In this document: piece after piece, positions 42,536-51,359 of the stretch | How positions within the stretch are numbered: position 1 is the stretch's first letter | Layout of the letters: every line of letters begins with the position of its first letter | Assembly: GCA_009908745.1 (NCBI GenBank) | Contig: JAAAOU010000112.1 | Coordinates: 1-56,231 of the forward strand | Length of the DNA stretch: 56,231 nt | Direction of reading: 5' to 3' | From: Bacteroidota bacterium | Lineage (GTDB): Bacteria > Bacteroidota > Bacteroidia > Chitinophagales > Saprospiraceae | Made by a program: the position numbers and the translations under genes | The notes under the pieces: generated by a model | What the model was told of the DNA's origin: nothing | Seen by the model: only the letters and a program-made list of their open reading frames with translations | Databases searched by the model: none

Positions 42536-43591
42536 ATGGACAAGAATTACTGGTATAGAGTGTTTCGTACTTCGGCTGGTATTGCGCTGATACCGGTGCT
42601 TTTTGGGCTCGTCCAAGTCTTTCTGTTTGAAAACGATGATCGGTTTCGTCTTTATAATACTTGGTGGCAGTGGCTATGTTTCAATGCTGGCATTACCTTC
42701 TTGCTCACCCTTTCGGCATCGGTGATCGGCAGATTGGTGCACCTGAAGTTGCCTTATGAAAAAACGCATTATGCTATGCGGCTTTCCGTACAGCTAGTGG
42801 CGGTCACAATCCCGGCGGGGATTATCATGTATACTTACCACAAAGCGTGGTGCCCCTATCTATTGCTCGATTGTGCATCGCGGGAAAGGCTCTTTTACAA
42901 TATCACGCTTGCTGTGGTGATTACCATCATAGCAACTATTGTGCTTGAAGGCGCACACCTCTTTGAGTTGTGGAAGAAGTCGCTGGTAAAAGCATCTATG
43001 TTGCGCGAGGAGCACCTGAAGTCGCAGCTCGAAGTGTTGAAAAGCCAGATCAATCCGCATTTTTTATTCAACACGCTGAATAGCATTTATATTCAATCAG
43101 CCAAAGACCCGGAAGTCAGCCGGGAAAGCATCTTGAATTTTTCTGAATTGCTGAGTTATCAGCTATACGACAGCCGGGAGCAGTATGTGCGGCTGGACGC
43201 GGAGATCGAGTATTTGCAAAACTATATTGAACTGGAGCAGATGCGTCAGGGGGATGCGGTTGATTTAGACGTGGCACTCGAAACACCACGATCGGAAGTC
43301 CTTGTGGCTCCGTTGCTGTTCACGCCTATCATTGAGAATGCGTTTAAGTACGGTTTGGCTTCAGGGCTTGAAACCTATCGGCTGCGTATTGCTCTTCATA
43401 CGGATGATGAGCAGATTACCCTGGTATGCCGAAACGATTTTCGGCCGGTCTTCCGCAGGGGAAAAGGCGGACTGGGGCTGGAAAACCTAAAAAAACGACT
43501 GGAGCTGATTTATCCGGGCCGGCATTGGTTCAAAACCATTGTGATTGACAATGAATTCATCGCCGAACTCAAAATTCAATACACCCAATGA
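42536..43591 (+). CDS. LytS-type sensor histidine kinase
   Basis: A 351-aa membrane kinase. Four hydrophobic segments (about 12-30, 47-66, 84-102 and 121-140) precede a short helical linker. The His_kinase domain has the phosphoacceptor His175 in LKSQINPHFLFNTLNSI, and the HATPase_c part shows PIIENAFKYGL and GKGGLGLENLKKRL. This is the LytS/YehU-like group without an extracytoplasmic sensor domain. It overlaps the downstream response regulator by 4 nt (ATGA), so the pair is coupled. Confidence 0.93.
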   Translation: MDKNYWYRVFRTSAGIALIPVLFGLVQVFLFENDDRFRLYNTWWQWLCFNAGITFLLTLSASVIGRLVHLKLPYEKTHYAMRLSVQLVAVTIPAGIIMYTYHKAWCPYLLLDCASRERLFYNITLAVVITIIATIVLEGAHLFELWKKSLVKASMLREEHLKSQLEVLKSQINPHFLFNTLNSIYIQSAKDPEVSRESILNFSELLSYQLYDSREQYVRLDAEIEYLQNYIELEQMRQGDAVDLDVALETPRSEVLVAPLLFTPIIENAFKYGLASGLETYRLRIALHTDDEQITLVCRNDFRPVFRRGKGGLGLENLKKRLELIYPGRHWFKTIVIDNEFIAELKIQYTQ

Positions 43592-44307
43592 CGAAAAAAT
43601 GGACCTGCATCATAGTGGACGATGAACCCTTGGCCCGAGAAGGCCTTGAGGCCTATGTCTCCCAAGTCGGCTTTCTGGAGCTTAAAGGGATGTACAAGAA
43701 TGCAGTGGAGGCTTCAGCGGTTCTGCACGACGAAAAGATAGACCTGATCTTTTTGGACATTCACATGCCTCTCCTTTCGGGGATAGAATTCCTGCGCGAC
43801 CTGTCCAATCCGCCGAAAGTTATTTTCACTACGGCTTACCGTGAATACGCCCTCGATGGGTTCGAGTTGCAGGCTGTGGATTACCTGCTCAAGCCGATCT
43901 CTTTTTCCCGGTTTTTAAAAGCAGTTAACAATTTACGAGAATCGCCGTCGCCTGCCGATGAAGACAAAACTGTCGCCGATGACCACTTTTACGTAAAAGA
44001 AGATGGCAAGATGGTAAAGGTTTTAATGGCAGATGTGCTATGGGTCGAAGGCCAGAAAGACTATATTTTTATCCATACGGCCACCCGGCGGCACATGTTG
44101 CTCAGCAGTATAAGGGCCGCCGAAGAAAAGCTCGACTCCGAACAGTTTATGCGCGTCCACCGCTCGCACATTATCAACCTAAACTATGTGGATGCTCTGG
44201 AGGGAAATACTCTTCATATTCAAAATCATCGCATCCCCGTGAGCAAACGGTACCGCCCAGACGTGCTGGAAAGAGTGGTCGGGGATAAGCTGTGGCGACG
44301 GGAGTAA
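43588..44307 (+). CDS. LytTR-family response regulator
   Basis: A 239-aa regulator. The receiver domain (residues 6-120) carries the acidic pocket DDEP (11-14) and the phospho-accepting Asp57 in LIFLDIHMP, with the conserved lysine in LLKPISF. The LytTR DNA-binding domain covers about 138-235 (VLWVEGQKDYIFIHT, FMRVHRSHIINLNYVDAL). It is the cognate partner of the LytS-type kinase and probably regulates the preceding receptor or membrane genes; direct repeats that could be LytTR sites were not identified with confidence. Confidence 0.94.
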   Translation: MTKKWTCIIVDDEPLAREGLEAYVSQVGFLELKGMYKNAVEASAVLHDEKIDLIFLDIHMPLLSGIEFLRDLSNPPKVIFTTAYREYALDGFELQAVDYLLKPISFSRFLKAVNNLRESPSPADEDKTVADDHFYVKEDGKMVKVLMADVLWVEGQKDYIFIHTATRRHMLLSSIRAAEEKLDSEQFMRVHRSHIINLNYVDALEGNTLHIQNHRIPVSKRYRPDVLERVVGDKLWRRE

Positions 44308-44358
44308 GCTATTAGTGTTCTTTGGAATTACTACCCTGTGAGGGCTTTTATCAAATAG

Positions 44359-44481
44359 ATGAAGAAGCAGGGCTTTGTTGTCAACATAGCTTTCGTGCCC
44401 AAAAAGGGAATAGAAGTCGATATTAAAACCGATTTTGCAGGGCTACGGAAAACCCACAAATACCGGGTTACTAAACTATAA
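44359..44481 (+). CDS. Possible small basic protein (40 aa)
   Basis: An ATG-initiated frame of 40 codons in the gap between the LytTR gene and the minus-strand operon; it encodes a basic peptide (MKKQGFVVNIAFVPKKGIE then VDIKTDFAGLRKTHKYRV). It reads more like a small protein or the tail of a lost gene than random sequence. No homolog was recognised, and its stop overlaps nothing of the convergent operon, whose last codon is 6 nt away. Confidence 0.3.
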   Translation: MKKQGFVVNIAFVPKKGIEVDIKTDFAGLRKTHKYRVTKL

Positions 44482-44486
44482 AAGCA

Positions 44487-47144
44487 TCACACCGTCATCC
44501 ACTCCCGCAAATCGTAAAAGTAGACCTGCCCATCCCTGCACAGCAGGCTGAAGCTCGAACGGGAAGGGTAGCTGGGCAGTACATCTACCACCCTAGACTC
44601 GCTAGGCAGCGGCAATTTCTTGTGCCTACGCCACTGATCGTGGGCACCTCCTTCTGGTTGGCCGTACAAAAACCAATGCCCTTCCCGCAGGGCAATCAGC
44701 ATCGTCTTAGAAGAAAGATAACGGGCCACGGAGACCTCCCCCTCTACCCTGATGCGCTGATGAAGGTGAAACGCCTTACTGCGCTTGTCGAAATGGTATA
44801 AGGATACGCCATCGGTGGTCGCGTATAAACAGCGTACATTGTCTTTACCCCCATCTATTGCGTCGTAGTCCACATAGGAATTTCTGAAAAGCGGTTCGGA
44901 TATATACAACTGACTGTCCTCCACGATAAAGAGACTACCCTCGGAGCAGGTAAAAAAGCGACTGCCCTTCGTCCTAATCAATCGCGGGGCAATTTTGTCA
45001 TTAGGCCCAATATGTTCGGCAGCAAAGGGCATCCGGCTACCGATAGAGATGGTCTTGCCTTCCACCCAAAGCCAGTTAAGGAAACACTCGCCTTCTTTCA
45101 AATGCAGTTGTACAATCCGGTTTCCAGTTGCTATGCCTACTGCTTTATCGCCCCTGCCTAGTAGATTAAGCTGTAGCAAATGCATATGGGGGAAAACCGT
45201 ATCACCTTTCCAGGTATAGTCGTGTACCTCCTGCTGCTCCCCGGCTACAATATGGTAAGTGGACTCCTCGTACCCGGTCCGGTTGCACAGAAACGCAAAA
45301 GCATAGTGTGGTTGCACCGCAGTCTCCTTCAGTTCTGTATACCCCCGGCTGTCCGCCCGGGCGATCACCATATTGTCCGCTGATTTTCCCAAGGCCAGCG
45401 TATAGTTGAAAAATCGGATAAATTGTAGCCAAGCAATACGGGCCTGGCTATCCTGATTGAGGGAAAAGGAGCGGTAGAAGTCCTTCTTCCATGCCATTTT
45501 GGCCTTTTCGAGGCGCCGGAGGTCGATGGGCAGCAGCTGGTCTTCAGTAATGAAACGCTTCAGGTAATGCTCCAGGCTCCGGCCTTGCTTGAAACTCGTG
45601 CTGGCCGCGCGGAGGGCTACTTCCTGAAACTGCTGTTGCAGCTCATCTGTCTGCTCCTCGGGCTGCAGGTTCAGCAGCACATCAAGGAAGCTGCTGTGCC
45701 GGGGTGGACTGCACTCGGCGAATAACTCCGCGATCAATGGGCTCCACTCGTCTTTCCGCAATTTGGAAAAGTAGCGGGTAAGGCACTGCTCTGGCTGCTT
45801 CCGCTTTTTCCAGCCCTGTAGCAATATTTGCATGGCTCGGCTCGGGGCTTGCAGGCGCTCCTCCAACAGTTCGGCCGCTGCCAAATAGTTCCCTTTGTGT
45901 ATAAGGCTTTCGGCCTCTTCGTCGTAACAGGCCATCGCTGATGCTGTTTCCCCAACCAAAACGTACATGTCACCCGCCATCACGCGGTATTTGAGCTGTT
46001 CGTAAATTTTTGCTGCTTTCAGGTAATACTGGCCTTCCTTAAGGCAATCTGCTGCCGCCTTTGGAGAGTTTAGCTTTTTTTCATACAAAGCCGCCGCTTC
46101 CAAATAGTAACCGCCCTGCCGCAGCACATTAGCGGCCGCTCGGAAATCCTCCAGCAAGTGGGCGTACACATAGGCGGCTTTGCGGATCTCCCCGGCTTCT
46201 CTCAACTTGGCCGCCAAGCGGTAGTACTTCTGCCGCAATTCATGGTATTGACTAGCGTTTATCCCCCAAGAAGAGGCGCGTCGCCCGCCGCCCAGCTGGC
46301 CCAAATTGAAGTTGATATTCCGGGGCGGCAACCGGCTGCCCCCATGATCTTTGGCCCGGCCGCGGTGGTCTTCGGTATCCTTGAGCGGTGGAGCATGCTT
46401 CAATGCTTTCAAAGGGTCTTTATCCAGCATTTCCGACAGGCGGGAAACCTCGCTCATGCGCTTGCGGGCGATTTCGCGGAGCCGCTCATTGAGTGCCTCT
46501 ACAACTTGATGGTTGCCTGCCTGTTGGGCTAAATCCCGCGCTTTGCGTATCGTTCGGCTCTGCAAGCTATCGTCTTCTTCGGTTATATCATCGTCCATGC
46601 TGTTGATCTCCTGCTGCGTTGACTCGATGAAGCCTAGGGGCGGTACCGGCGGCGGGCTCAGGTGCCTGAGTGGGGGGCTCATCGGCGCAGCGGGCACCGC
46701 TTTCGACCAATTGGTGGCCGTACGGGAGGGAAGTTGCAGCAGATCGCTCCAGTCCAGCACTTCGTCTTCTTGGAAGCCTACAAAGCCGATCGCCGGGTGG
46801 AAAACCTGCCAATGGTAGGTACACAATTCGCCTAGCTCCTCCTCTGTCACAGCAGGTTGAAGGGTAGCGTGCAACGGCAGCCATAGCCGCCCAATGTTGC
46901 CGTAAGGGTACTGTACGCTTTCCACTTTCAGGCCGTGTTGTACCGGAAAAATCACCCATAAACCAGCTGTCTCGGGGGAAGATGTCGACTTGGGCAGCGC
47001 AAAGCAGCGTAGATCCAGTAAGGGTATCCCCCATTTGGTTAGCTGCTCCATCCAGCGCACCGGTGAGTCACCAGGCAGATAAGCTGCCGACAATTGTCGT
47101 TGCGGGCGTTCTGCCCAGCGTAAGTGGAGTACTTCATGCTGCAT
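44487..47144 (-). CDS. MATS bpX6-like protein: TPR-type helices plus beta-propeller
   Basis: An 885-aa soluble protein, the last gene of the operon. The N-terminal module (about 1-140) is beta-rich (LLDLRCFALPKS, GLWVIFPVQHG). A charged linker leads to SRLSEMLDKDPLKALKHAPP and LPPRNINFNLGQLGGG, the segment typical of bpX6-type proteins. Residues about 300-460 are helical repeats (YRLAAKLREAGEIRKAAYVY, QGGYYLEAAALYEKKLNSP, AGDMYVLVGETASAMACY) of TPR/SEL1 character. Residues about 590-885 alternate short strands (HYAFAFLCNRTGY, DYDAIDGGKDNVRCLYATT, LLCRDGQVYFYDLREW) and look like a beta-propeller. It overlaps the preceding gene by 11 nt. The assignment to the MoxR-vWA-propeller ternary system is from memory of the conserved patterns. 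Confidence 0.75.
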   Translation of the reverse strand: MQHEVLHLRWAERPQRQLSAAYLPGDSPVRWMEQLTKWGIPLLDLRCFALPKSTSSPETAGLWVIFPVQHGLKVESVQYPYGNIGRLWLPLHATLQPAVTEEELGELCTYHWQVFHPAIGFVGFQEDEVLDWSDLLQLPSRTATNWSKAVPAAPMSPPLRHLSPPPVPPLGFIESTQQEINSMDDDITEEDDSLQSRTIRKARDLAQQAGNHQVVEALNERLREIARKRMSEVSRLSEMLDKDPLKALKHAPPLKDTEDHRGRAKDHGGSRLPPRNINFNLGQLGGGRRASSWGINASQYHELRQKYYRLAAKLREAGEIRKAAYVYAHLLEDFRAAANVLRQGGYYLEAAALYEKKLNSPKAAADCLKEGQYYLKAAKIYEQLKYRVMAGDMYVLVGETASAMACYDEEAESLIHKGNYLAAAELLEERLQAPSRAMQILLQGWKKRKQPEQCLTRYFSKLRKDEWSPLIAELFAECSPPRHSSFLDVLLNLQPEEQTDELQQQFQEVALRAASTSFKQGRSLEHYLKRFITEDQLLPIDLRRLEKAKMAWKKDFYRSFSLNQDSQARIAWLQFIRFFNYTLALGKSADNMVIARADSRGYTELKETAVQPHYAFAFLCNRTGYEESTYHIVAGEQQEVHDYTWKGDTVFPHMHLLQLNLLGRGDKAVGIATGNRIVQLHLKEGECFLNWLWVEGKTISIGSRMPFAAEHIGPNDKIAPRLIRTKGSRFFTCSEGSLFIVEDSQLYISEPLFRNSYVDYDAIDGGKDNVRCLYATTDGVSLYHFDKRSKAFHLHQRIRVEGEVSVARYLSSKTMLIALREGHWFLYGQPEGGAHDQWRRHKKLPLPSESRVVDVLPSYPSRSSFSLLCRDGQVYFYDLREWMTV

Positions 47145-49497
47145 AGGAGATGATTTGCTCGATGAAAGGCTGTATATACCGTTCGTAAAAGTCCCTAGCC
47201 GGCATATTGGCCCCTAAGGCAATGCGGCCGGTATAAAAATGGGGCCCGCAAGAGCGCCCGTCGGACGCCCAGGCCGCAGTAGGGCTGCCCGAGTCGCAAA
47301 CGATGGTAACTTCCGGCAGCTTCTCGCGGCTGCTCCGCAGAAACAGCTTGCCTCTCCAGTCGGCGCATAGCAAGCTGCCATCCGGCCACACAAAAATAGA
47401 GACGGGGAAACTGCTATTCCTGGCGTACGCCGCCTGCTCGTTGGTAAGCTGTGCGGGGTGGCTAGGGGAAGCGGGGTACGGCCGCCGGAGCGTCAAGTGC
47501 TGCCCTCCTTGCTCCACTATGAGCTGCTTGTTATTGATGATCAGCCCTGCCGAGCGGTCCACTGCGGCCCGCTCAATGTTGCGCAGGGTACAGCAGCGCT
47601 TATTGACCCGCTTGTATAGTCTCGCTAAATACTGTTTCGACCACAACTGCTCTGCTTCCGGGGAGGAGTCGGGGGAAATTGTGGCAGGCACGCCATTAAG
47701 ACCGTGCCAGCTTCCATCGTAGAGCAAGAGCAGGTCATTCTGGCTATGTTGCAGCACTTCCTCCACGGGCTTATCCGTGGGTGGCTTGATCAAGCCGATT
47801 TCCCGTTCTTTGAAGGAATAGCGGTAAATACTCACCTCTTTACTACTCTTGTCGTGGGCTACCAAAGCCAAAGTGTGCGGATTGTATTTGACTAAATAAT
47901 AAGCCCCCCTCGGCACGTCCTGCGCCAGCTCCACCGCTCCCCTTTTGGGCTGCGGCCATAGCAACAAACGCTGATACCTGTCGATGGTCAGAAACACTTC
48001 GTCAGAAAAGGTGAAGGCTTTACCCGGCTCGGGCTTGTTGCTGTCGCAAGGCCAATACAGCGGTGCTTCTGCTTTTTTGAGGTAAGCAGGCGTATATTCA
48101 TGAAGGTCTGCACGGGAGACTCCAATTTTAGGCGGGAGCAGAGCATTGACATCTACCCGCCCGTTAATCAGCCGCCGCCGTTTCCCCTTTGTAAACCGAT
48201 GGACCTCCACCTTGCCGGAGCGTTCCACCGCTACCCAGTACTGTAGCCGTTTGCGCAGCGTGGATAATAGCTGCTGCAACTCCGGGCGGTGAATCCATCC
48301 CGCCTCGGAGATGAAAACCAGTTCCGTGTCTTCCTTGGCTTCGTGCTCCTTCAGCCACTGTTCCAAACCGCCGCTACAGTCGATTTCAGCGTGGAGGGTA
48401 TCCACCACTTGCAACACCTCTTCTTTACTGCTCAAATGAATACTTTGGTAAGTATTTCCAGACAGTAAGAAGTAACGGGTATCGGGTGCAGATTGGCCCA
48501 AGGCTAAAGCGGCTGAGATACCGACCAAGCGGGGGCTACCCCACAGGCGGATAGTCGTGTCCAGTAGCACGATACGCCGGGCAGGCGGGGGCAGCAGCGG
48601 CGCTTCCTGCTGGTAGTACAAGGCTTCGTTGTTGACCAGGCGGGCCGTCAGGGTCCATTCGTCATTGGCCAATTCGCTGAGCAGCAGCTTGCTGAAATCG
48701 CCCCGGTTGGTAATGTCGGCTATGCCGCCGAGTGGCAGGTCGCTCTGCGCTTTTGGGTTGCGGGGCAAATTCATAATAGCGGTTAACTGTCTGGCTACCG
48801 CAGCCAAGCCGGCCGTTTCTTCATCCCGGCTCAGCTGGGTCAGCAGGCCGCTGCCCGCGGGCGGTGGCAGGTCAAGGTCAGCAGGTTTTGGGAGCCCTGC
48901 TAGCTGGCTGCGGATGGCTTCCGCCAGCTGTTCCGTATCCTCGTAGTGGTCGGCCAGTACGCTGTACATGTGAAACTCAGATGGCCCCGTAAAAGCTTCT
49001 TTGCCCATCAGCTGCCGGATGGCATCATCTAATATTCCTTCCTGCAGGGCTATTGCCGCGGCGGACCCGCTTGCCTCACCGTTTTGGTTTTCTGGTTTGG
49101 GGAACATCAGGCGGAAAAAAGCCTGACGGTAAGGGTCTTGTTTCAGCTCAGCGGGCAATGCACTGATGAGTTTCAGGAAGCGTAATATGTTGCGCCGGTA
49201 AGGGGATATACTGCTGATGTCGTGTCGATACAGCTTCAGGTGGATATAATGTCTCAAGTCTTCCCAGTGCCTTGGAGACTGCATTTTCAGAGTAGCCATT
49301 ATGCACAGTACATCCTGGAATTCGGGTAGCCAGTCCGGCGAACTGAGTTCCAGCAGTATAGCTTCTATTTCCTCGCGGAAGCAAAGTGTACTGCCATCGC
49401 TCCATTCTATACAGGAAAAGTCCTTAGCCCACCTCCAGGGAACGTCTTGGCCTGCCAGCAAAAAATGCCGGGCGTATATGTCGGCTTTTTCTTCCAA
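47134..49497 (-). CDS. MATS vWA/beta-propeller protein with degenerate MIDAS
   Basis: A 787-aa soluble protein. A helical N-terminal region (about 1-240) is followed by a conserved block GGIADITNRGDFSKLLLSEL (258-277), then a vWA-like Rossmann domain (about 307-445). The latter starts IVLLDTTIRLWG, with Asp313 at the MIDAS position, but the expected DxSxS is DxTxR, so metal binding is probably altered. Residues about 480-787 are repeated short strands (LLWPQPKRGAV, GAYYLVKYNPHTLALV, FPVSIFVWPDGSLLCADWRG) forming a predicted beta-propeller. The MoxR ATPase of the operon would be expected to act on this vWA protein. It is 9 nt downstream of the bpX-type gene. Confidence 0.78.
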   Translation of the reverse strand: MEEKADIYARHFLLAGQDVPWRWAKDFSCIEWSDGSTLCFREEIEAILLELSSPDWLPEFQDVLCIMATLKMQSPRHWEDLRHYIHLKLYRHDISSISPYRRNILRFLKLISALPAELKQDPYRQAFFRLMFPKPENQNGEASGSAAAIALQEGILDDAIRQLMGKEAFTGPSEFHMYSVLADHYEDTEQLAEAIRSQLAGLPKPADLDLPPPAGSGLLTQLSRDEETAGLAAVARQLTAIMNLPRNPKAQSDLPLGGIADITNRGDFSKLLLSELANDEWTLTARLVNNEALYYQQEAPLLPPPARRIVLLDTTIRLWGSPRLVGISAALALGQSAPDTRYFLLSGNTYQSIHLSSKEEVLQVVDTLHAEIDCSGGLEQWLKEHEAKEDTELVFISEAGWIHRPELQQLLSTLRKRLQYWVAVERSGKVEVHRFTKGKRRRLINGRVDVNALLPPKIGVSRADLHEYTPAYLKKAEAPLYWPCDSNKPEPGKAFTFSDEVFLTIDRYQRLLLWPQPKRGAVELAQDVPRGAYYLVKYNPHTLALVAHDKSSKEVSIYRYSFKEREIGLIKPPTDKPVEEVLQHSQNDLLLLYDGSWHGLNGVPATISPDSSPEAEQLWSKQYLARLYKRVNKRCCTLRNIERAAVDRSAGLIINNKQLIVEQGGQHLTLRRPYPASPSHPAQLTNEQAAYARNSSFPVSIFVWPDGSLLCADWRGKLFLRSSREKLPEVTIVCDSGSPTAAWASDGRSCGPHFYTGRIALGANMPARDFYERYIQPFIEQIISYAA

Positions 49498-49506
49498 AAG
49501 ATCGTT

Positions 49507-50232
49507 TTAAGCGTTTATACTCAATCGTACCGTAGCTCGCTGTGCGTCTACGAAGGCTGCTTGGGGTATTCCTGCCCACGGGCCACCAAGCTGTATTAGC
49601 ACGAGGTCGTCGGGTTTCTTTGTCATCCGCCGGGAAAGTAGGGGCGCAAGCAGAGGGTACTCCAAGGTCCAGCCGGCGGGCAGCAGCAGCCGTTCCATTT
49701 GCCAGAACAGCCTACCCGGCACAGCGGGCAGTGGGGTACCCGTAACGAGCACCTGCCGCTCTTCCGACAGGGCAAAACGCAGCTTACTGAGCCTCACCGC
49801 CGGGGCGGTCTCGGCGTACTGCAGCCAGCGGTCTGCCTCTATCAGCAAAGCGCTGGCTGTTTTTTCTTCTTGGCTGCGTACCAGGCGGAACGGCAATTTA
49901 TCCGCTGGTAGTTCCAGCGGGGGCAGCACGCTCCGGGGGGCTTCCACCCGCAGCCATACTTGCAGCGGTTTCCACTGAAGCGACTGTGGCAGGTGCGCCT
50001 CGGGTACGGTTGCGCCCACGGGAAACAGCAGTCGCCCTTGCAGCACATACGTCCGCACCGCCGGTAGGGCATTGAGGGAGGACCTTATGTCTTTACCGGC
50101 CTCTTTTGCCTTCAGCCACACCGCTTCGTCTGTCTCGGCGACAAACAGCTTATGCTGCGTCCGAATATCGGCCAGCGGGCCGGTGTCCTGCGGGCTGAGT
50201 TTGAGGACTAAGGTTGGAGCATTTTCTGCCAT
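49507..50232 (-). CDS. MATS bpX-type accessory protein
   Basis: A 241-aa soluble protein between the MoxR and vWA genes; its start overlaps the end of the ATPase gene by 25 nt. Its blocks (YVLQGRLLFPVG, SLQWKPLQVWLRVEAP, APAVRLSKLRFALS, GTPLPAVPGRLFWQMERLLLP ending in FVDAQRATVRLSINA) match the conserved pattern of the bpX1/bpX2 accessory proteins of these systems. I cannot say with certainty which bpX number it is. No catalytic motif is visible, so it is probably a structural or adaptor subunit of the ternary complex. Confidence 0.65.
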   Translation of the reverse strand: MAENAPTLVLKLSPQDTGPLADIRTQHKLFVAETDEAVWLKAKEAGKDIRSSLNALPAVRTYVLQGRLLFPVGATVPEAHLPQSLQWKPLQVWLRVEAPRSVLPPLELPADKLPFRLVRSQEEKTASALLIEADRWLQYAETAPAVRLSKLRFALSEERQVLVTGTPLPAVPGRLFWQMERLLLPAGWTLEYPLLAPLLSRRMTKKPDDLVLIQLGGPWAGIPQAAFVDAQRATVRLSINA

Positions 50233-51350
50233 AGCTGATCGATTTTAGATTGCACAAACTGCTGACGGGGCTCTTCACTTATCCATTGGCAGCGGTTGCT
50301 GAGGTGGCGCAGGCGGTCTTGCAGGCGGGCTTTTGCCGACAAGGATAGCTCCGGCTCATCCCATTCCTTGCTCATGCTTTCCAGCTCTTGGTGAATAGCG
50401 TCTGCATCCGGCAGGGCTTGGTCGGTGGCCTGAGGATGCTGCTCGCTGGCTTCGCTTTCGTCTTTGTCGACCGTTGTGTTGACAATACTGCGGGCTATTT
50501 CTATTTGCTCCTCCGTATCCCAGATGTAGCGCATGACCCAGAGGTCCGAGGTGAGTGCCCGGTTGCGCCCGCAGAGTACCGCACTCGCCGCTATCAGCCG
50601 CTGTATCTTTACCGCCCGGCGGTCGGATAATTGTATGCCGGTATTGCGCAGCTTGGCTACCAAGTCGAGGTAAGCGTCCTGTATGTCGTCCAGCGCCACT
50701 TTATAGATTTGCTGTTGTAAGCCCTGAATAAGATCCAAGCCGATATGCGCTTCTGCCGACCCGTCTGGCTTTTCTAATTTCCAGCCTGCCCGCAGCACTT
50801 CCGGTAGTTGGTCGGGGGCTACATTATCACAAGGCACACGCAGCAGAAAACGGTCGTACAGCGCTTGCAGGGCTTCATCTTCCGGCAGGTGATTACTGGC
50901 TCCCACGATCATCAGTACAGGCAGCGGGCGCGTCTCTTTTCCCCTGCGGAAGACCCGCTCGTTAAGCACCATCAGCAAGCTGTTGAGGATAGCGCTGTTG
51001 GCGTTGAGCAGCTCGTCTAGGAAAACGAGGTTGGCCTCGGGGAGCATCCCTTCTGTATTGGTGACAAGCTCGCCCTCCCGCAGTTTCCGGATGTCAAAAG
51101 GGCCAAAAATCTCGTTAGGCTCGGTAAAGCGGGTGAGCAGGTACTCAAAAGTATGGCCACCAAGCCGTTGGGATAAAGAACGGACCATCGCGCTCTTGGC
51201 GGTGCCCGGCGGGCCGAGCAGGAATAAATTCTCCCGCGCGACCAAAGCGATGCCCATCAAGTCGATGATCTCGTCTTTGCCCACAAAGGCGGTTTTCAAT
51301 TGCCGCAGCACGGTATTGAGCTGCTCTGCTGCGCTATTTGTGTTGTCCAT
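50208..51350 (-). CDS. RavA-like MoxR AAA+ ATPase of the ternary system
   Basis: A 380-aa AAA+ ATPase. Walker A is LLGPPGTAKSAM (44-55), Walker B NLVFLDELLNANSAIL (107-122), and TEPNEIFGPFD (76-86) is characteristic of RavA-type MoxR proteins. The sensor-I segment MIVGASNHLPEDEALQALYDR and a helical lid complete the ATPase core (to about 290); a charged helical tail of about 90 residues (SEASEQHPQATDQALPDAD) follows. As in RavA systems it probably remodels the vWA partner. It is the second gene of the operon, 9 nt after the bpX4-like gene. Confidence 0.92.
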   Translation of the reverse strand: MDNTNSAAEQLNTVLRQLKTAFVGKDEIIDLMGIALVARENLFLLGPPGTAKSAMVRSLSQRLGGHTFEYLLTRFTEPNEIFGPFDIRKLREGELVTNTEGMLPEANLVFLDELLNANSAILNSLLMVLNERVFRRGKETRPLPVLMIVGASNHLPEDEALQALYDRFLLRVPCDNVAPDQLPEVLRAGWKLEKPDGSAEAHIGLDLIQGLQQQIYKVALDDIQDAYLDLVAKLRNTGIQLSDRRAVKIQRLIAASAVLCGRNRALTSDLWVMRYIWDTEEQIEIARSIVNTTVDKDESEASEQHPQATDQALPDADAIHQELESMSKEWDEPELSLSAKARLQDRLRHLSNRCQWISEEPRQQFVQSKIDQLWQKMLQP

Positions 51351-51359
51351 GCGTGGTGT

